Source of the DNA: an uncultured Lachnospiraceae bacterium | GTDB taxonomy: Bacteria > Bacillota > Clostridia > Lachnospirales > Lachnospiraceae | Assembly: GCA_947631075.1 (NCBI GenBank) | Contig: CANRJU010000100.1 | Coordinates: 1 to 8,372 of the forward strand | Reading direction: 5' to 3' | Length of the DNA: 8,372 nt | Part shown: piece after piece, positions 6,056 through 8,372 of the stretch | How the letters are laid out: every line of letters starts with the position of its first letter | Numbering within the stretch: the first letter of the stretch is position 1 | Notes under the pieces: generated by a model | The model's database searches: none | Told to the model about the DNA's origin: nothing | The model's input: the letters and a program-made list of their open reading frames with translations, nothing else | Translations under genes and position numbers: made by a program

Positions 6056-6583
6056 ATGGGAACACTGGAAATTGCACTGGATGAAAACGGCAACAAAATT
6101 GTTGTTCTGCCTGATATAATTTTTTCCAACAAACAGAATATTGATTGGGACGAGGTGGAGAAATATTTGGAACGCTTTGTCGGCGAATTTGTGCAAATAG
6201 CGGATACAGGCGATATCATTTATCTGGGAAAAGACTTTCCGGACGAATATGCTGGTTCAAAATATACGAGGAAAACGAAAGGTGGCAGGGCAAAGGCGAA
6301 AGCCAATGCGACGCAGGGTATTCGTGAGATGGTGGGGATTGCTTCAAATAAAAGATTCAGAGAAAATCAGAAAGAGAAACATTCTGGTGATGCCGCAAAT
6401 GGCTGGTATTACTATACAACAAGATTTGCTATGCCAATTTATAATAATGATGTGAAAACGGAGAATTATAATATTTATTCCGGCTGTTTGGTGGTAAATT
6501 GTACAGGGAGAGGAAAGATGTATCTGTATGATCTGGTGGATATAAAAAAAGAAGCGAGTAACCCACTCAGGACTAATAGGTAG
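6056..6583 (+). CDS. Uncharacterised 175-residue protein, possibly frameshifted at the end
   Basis: The ATG at 6056 is preceded by GGGAGG at 9 nt. I cannot assign a proven function. Residues 1-70 (DENGNKIVVLPDIIF, then VEKYLERFVGEFVQIADTGDIIYLG) form an N-terminal region. Residues 70-160 look like a compact alpha/beta domain with many polar, potentially catalytic residues: GSKYTRKTKG, KAKANATQGI, RFRENQKEKHSGDA, GWYYYTTRFAMP, and GKMYLYDLVDIKKEASNPL. Soluble, no signal peptide or membrane segment. The His/Arg/Tyr/Lys pattern before strands resembles small nuclease or phage-associated barnase/EndoU/RelE-like (PBECR) domains, but that is from memory and weak. The frame stops at TAG 6581, while a +1 frame with protein-like content continues to 6704, so this may be a broken longer gene. 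Confidence 0.7.
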   Translation: MGTLEIALDENGNKIVVLPDIIFSNKQNIDWDEVEKYLERFVGEFVQIADTGDIIYLGKDFPDEYAGSKYTRKTKGGRAKAKANATQGIREMVGIASNKRFRENQKEKHSGDAANGWYYYTTRFAMPIYNNDVKTENYNIYSGCLVVNCTGRGKMYLYDLVDIKKEASNPLRTNR

Positions 6584-6704
6584 TCAAGTGGTACAAAACC
6601 GCCTCTCTTTGATTAAAAGAATATCACCAGATGGAGGGAATGTCAATCTTTTTTTCCCAGATTTTCTGGTAGATAAGGTAAAAGATGAAATCCATTTTGT
6701 ATAG
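6546..6704 (+). pseudogene. Shifted-frame continuation of the preceding gene
   Basis: In the +1 frame relative to the 6056 gene, codons run open from 6546 through the stop of the main frame to TAG at 6702-6704. The later residues (SQVVQNRLSLIKRISPDG, then NLFFPDFLVDKVKDEIHF) look like real protein and have no start or ribosome binding site of their own. A one-base insertion between the conserved DIKKE and about 6580 would produce this. The A7 run at 6544-6550 is a natural slippage point, although sense in the main frame seems to continue a little beyond it. A sequencing error is possible. Confidence 0.4.
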
Positions 6705-6749
6705 TCGCTACATAAAAAAGTGCAATTTCACAAAAATTAGTAATGTCTA

Positions 6750-6778
6750 TTGAAATAAAGATAATTTAGTAGTAAAAT
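6750..6778 (+). promoter_or_regulatory. Promoter of the AAA_14/DUF4143 ATPase gene
   Basis: TTGAAA (6750-6755), 17 bp, TAAAAT (6773-6778), with A-rich DNA just upstream, 46 nt before the start codon. The perfect inverted repeat GTGCA-A-TGCAC (6795-6805) lies just downstream of the predicted start point and before the ribosome binding site, where an operator or a leader hairpin could act. Confidence 0.6.
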
Positions 6779-6824
6779 ATCATTACCAAAATTCGTGCAA
6801 TGCACAAAAACAAGGAGCGGCGCT

Positions 6825-8078
6825 ATGGAAATTAAAAGAGATTCCTACCTTGAACAGCTTAAAATACGAAAAGATAACGGAATGATTAAAGTTATTACCG
6901 GAATAAGGCGGTGTGGCAAATCATTTCTGTTATTTGTGCTGTTTAAGAAATATTTATTGAATCATGGTGTGGATCATGACCACATCATTGAAATTGCTTT
7001 AGACGGCATTGAAAATGAGGAATTGAGAGATCCGAAGAAGTGTTATCAGTATATTAAAGAGGCAATGAAAGACGACCGGAAGTATTATTTGTTTTTGGAC
7101 GAAGTACAGTTTATGCCGCGATTTGAGGAGGTGCTGAACAGCTTACTCCGGATTCGCAATATTGACGTCTATGTGACGGGGAGCAATTCTAAATTTTTAT
7201 CCAGCGATATTGTGACGGAATTTAGGGGCAGAGGAGATGAAATCAGAATTTATCCGTTGTCCTTTGCGGAATTTTATGCGGCTTTTGATGGAGATTATGA
7301 CGACGCCTGGGAGGAATATATGATATACGGGGGCTTGCCACAGGTAGCGCAATTTTCTGTGGAACGCCAGAAGGCTGAATATCTTAAAAATATTTTTACG
7401 AATGTTTATATCAAGGATGTGGTAGAGCGAAACAGGATTCAAAATGCGGATGAACTTGGAATTTTAGTGGATATTCTTGCTTCTGTCATAGGAGCGCCTA
7501 CCAATCCCACCAAAATATCAAACACCTTTAAAAGTGAACGAGGCGCCAATTATAGCAATAAAACCATATCTAACCATATTGATTATCTGACAGAGGCTTT
7601 TTTGATTTCTAAAGCTGACAGGTATGATATTAAAGGCAGAAAGTATGTGGGGGCAAATCTGAAATATTATTTTACAGATATAGGTATTAGAAATGCCAGG
7701 CTGAATTTCAGGCAGCAGGAACCTACTCATATTATGGAAAATATTGTTTATAATGAATTGCTTGTGCGCGGTTACAATGTGGATGTTGGCATGGTGGATG
7801 TATTTGCAAAAAATGATGAGGGAGAGCGAGTTCATAAGCAGTTAGAGGTTGATTTTGTTGTGAATCAGGGAAGCCAGAGATATTACATTCAAGTAGCTTA
7901 TGATATGGTTTCGGAAGAAAAGCAGGCACAGGAGCTTAATTCACTCCGAAATATTCCAGATTCATTTAAGAAGATTATTATAGTGAATGGAACGAAAAAG
8001 CCTTGGAGAAATGAGGAGGGATTTGTGATTATGGGTATGAAATATTTTCTGCTCAATGCGGATAGTTTGGAATTTTAG
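6825..8078 (+). CDS. ATP-binding protein, AAA_14 plus DUF4143
   Basis: The protein has 417 residues, the usual length of this ATPase family of unknown role. AAGGAG lies 7 nt before ATG 6825; an upstream GTG at 6795 has no such site. Domain 1 (15-190): Walker A GIRRCGKS (26-33), Walker B YLFLDEVQ (88-95), sensor-like VTGSNSKF (117-124), the RGRG segment (134-137), and YPLSFAEFY (143-151). Domain 2, DUF4143 (about 195-400): a winged-helix segment (NKTISNHIDYLTEAFLISKA), then KYYFTDIGIRNA and a restriction-endonuclease-like portion ENIVYNELLVRGY, EVDFVV, YYIQVAYD, where the usual catalytic Lys of E-x-K reads Gln. Such genes are common, often multicopy and mobile between genomes; proposed links to defence or toxin systems are not established. 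It has its own promoter and no operon partner. Confidence 0.92.
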   Translation: MEIKRDSYLEQLKIRKDNGMIKVITGIRRCGKSFLLFVLFKKYLLNHGVDHDHIIEIALDGIENEELRDPKKCYQYIKEAMKDDRKYYLFLDEVQFMPRFEEVLNSLLRIRNIDVYVTGSNSKFLSSDIVTEFRGRGDEIRIYPLSFAEFYAAFDGDYDDAWEEYMIYGGLPQVAQFSVERQKAEYLKNIFTNVYIKDVVERNRIQNADELGILVDILASVIGAPTNPTKISNTFKSERGANYSNKTISNHIDYLTEAFLISKADRYDIKGRKYVGANLKYYFTDIGIRNARLNFRQQEPTHIMENIVYNELLVRGYNVDVGMVDVFAKNDEGERVHKQLEVDFVVNQGSQRYYIQVAYDMVSEEKQAQELNSLRNIPDSFKKIIIVNGTKKPWRNEEGFVIMGMKYFLLNADSLEF

Positions 8079-8171
8079 TGTGAAAATAGAGAAATAATAT
8101 ATAGCCTCTCGGATTCATATGGCTTCTTCAATAGGAAACATAATTAACCTACAATTAACATACATGCGCTT

Positions 8172-8199
8172 TTGGAATTAACACAGGCAATCGTATAAT
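8172..8199 (+). promoter_or_regulatory. Promoter reading into the 54-bp repeat array
   Basis: TTGGAA (8172-8177), 16 bp, perfect TATAAT (8194-8199). The predicted start near 8206 is about 20 nt before ATG 8225 and AGAGGAG at 8217-8223. The preceding stretch 8079-8171 is AT-rich and shows no gene and no convincing terminator for the ATPase gene; the only dyad there is a weak AGCC/GGCT pair. Confidence 0.6.
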
Positions 8200-8224
8200 G
8201 AACCTGTAAAAATTTCAGAGGAGC

Positions 8225-8372
8225 ATGTATTTTTTTGCTCTGGAAAACAAGGAGGAAAATCCTCTGCTCCTGCATAAGCAGTCGCATTTTCCTTCGGAAA
8301 ACAAGGAGGAAAATCCTCTGCTCCTGCATAAGCAGTCGCATTTTCCTTCGGAAAACAAGGAGGAAAATCCTC
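8225..8372 (+). CDS. Possible repeat protein with 18-residue units (partial, runs off the end)
   Basis: From ATG 8225 a frame stays open to the window edge: MYFFAL, then the unit ENKEENPLLLHKQSHFPS repeated. It follows a good promoter and a purine-rich binding site AGAGGAG, although the site is only a few bases from the ATG, closer than usual. No signal peptide or known domain is visible. Caution is needed because the 54-bp repeat is open in five of six frames, so openness alone proves nothing. The alternative is a non-coding or structured-RNA minisatellite. No function can be given. Confidence 0.35.
   Translation, partial: MYFFALENKEENPLLLHKQSHFPSENKEENPLLLHKQSHFPSENKEENP
8242..8372. repeat. 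54-bp perfect tandem repeat, at least 2.4 copies
   Basis: Units begin at 8242, 8296 and 8350 and the visible copies are identical; the array continues past the window end. Each unit contains three short dyads: GAGGA-AAA-TCCTC, CTGCT-N8-AGCAG, and across the unit junction TTTTCC-TTC-GGAAAA. A transcript would therefore be a chain of hairpins. There are no unique spacers between units. Confidence 0.95.

Noticed and set aside
8144..8341. 65-codon minus-strand protein MRLLMQEQRIFLLVF
   Set aside because: It arises because the repeat is open in almost every frame; the visible promoter and ATG point the other way and no minus-strand start signal is seen in the window.
8242..8372. CRISPR array
   Set aside because: The 54-bp units are directly abutting and identical; there are no spacers and no cas genes.

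Overview
The window looks like an accessory stretch of a Gram-positive gut Clostridia chromosome, most likely Lachnospiraceae. The evidence is moderate-to-low GC with A-rich intergenic DNA, strong AGGAGG-type ribosome binding sites, sigma-A-like promoters, and exported proteins with Lys-rich Ig-like domains and Thr/Pro-rich linkers. The assignment is inferred from style and is not proven.

Left part (1-5943): a redox/hydrolase cluster. It opens with the last 23 codons of a flavodoxin-like gene. A convergent LysR-type regulator (91-969, minus) follows and is transcribed divergently from a forward gene set: an alpha/beta hydrolase (1146-2126), a hexapeptide-repeat O-acetyltransferase with a TTG start (2289-2867), an exported Ig-like/flavodoxin protein that ends in a truncated aldo/keto reductase N-terminus (2872-4197), and an exported DUF362 protein (4221-5600). 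A decayed, internally deleted flavodoxin paralogue (5603-5869) comes next, and a strong hairpin terminator (5898-5943) closes the set. The lysR promoter is near consensus. One inverted repeat fits exactly inside its -35/-10 spacer, and a 22-bp perfect palindrome sits over the predicted start point, which suggests autoregulation and control of the divergent hydrolase operon.

The last 76 nt of the upstream flavodoxin region (1-76) recur at 5798-5873 with two mismatches, so the whole cluster lies between direct repeats made of flavodoxin gene ends. Together with the deletion-bearing paralogue, the truncated reductase and a duplicated linker segment, this points to repeated recombination among exported flavodoxin genes.

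Right part (5944-8372): three apparently independent units. The first is a small uncharacterised protein gene (6056-6583) whose reading frame seems to continue, shifted by one, to 6704. The second is an AAA_14/DUF4143 ATPase (6825-8078) with its own promoter. The third is a promoter leading into a 54-bp tandem repeat (8242 to the window edge) that can be read as an 18-residue repeat protein starting at 8225.

How the left genes may work together is inference: exported flavodoxin and DUF362 proteins suggest redox chemistry outside the membrane, with hydrolase and acetyltransferase acting on small molecules under LysR control. No complete mobile element, CRISPR array, tRNA or rRNA was seen.
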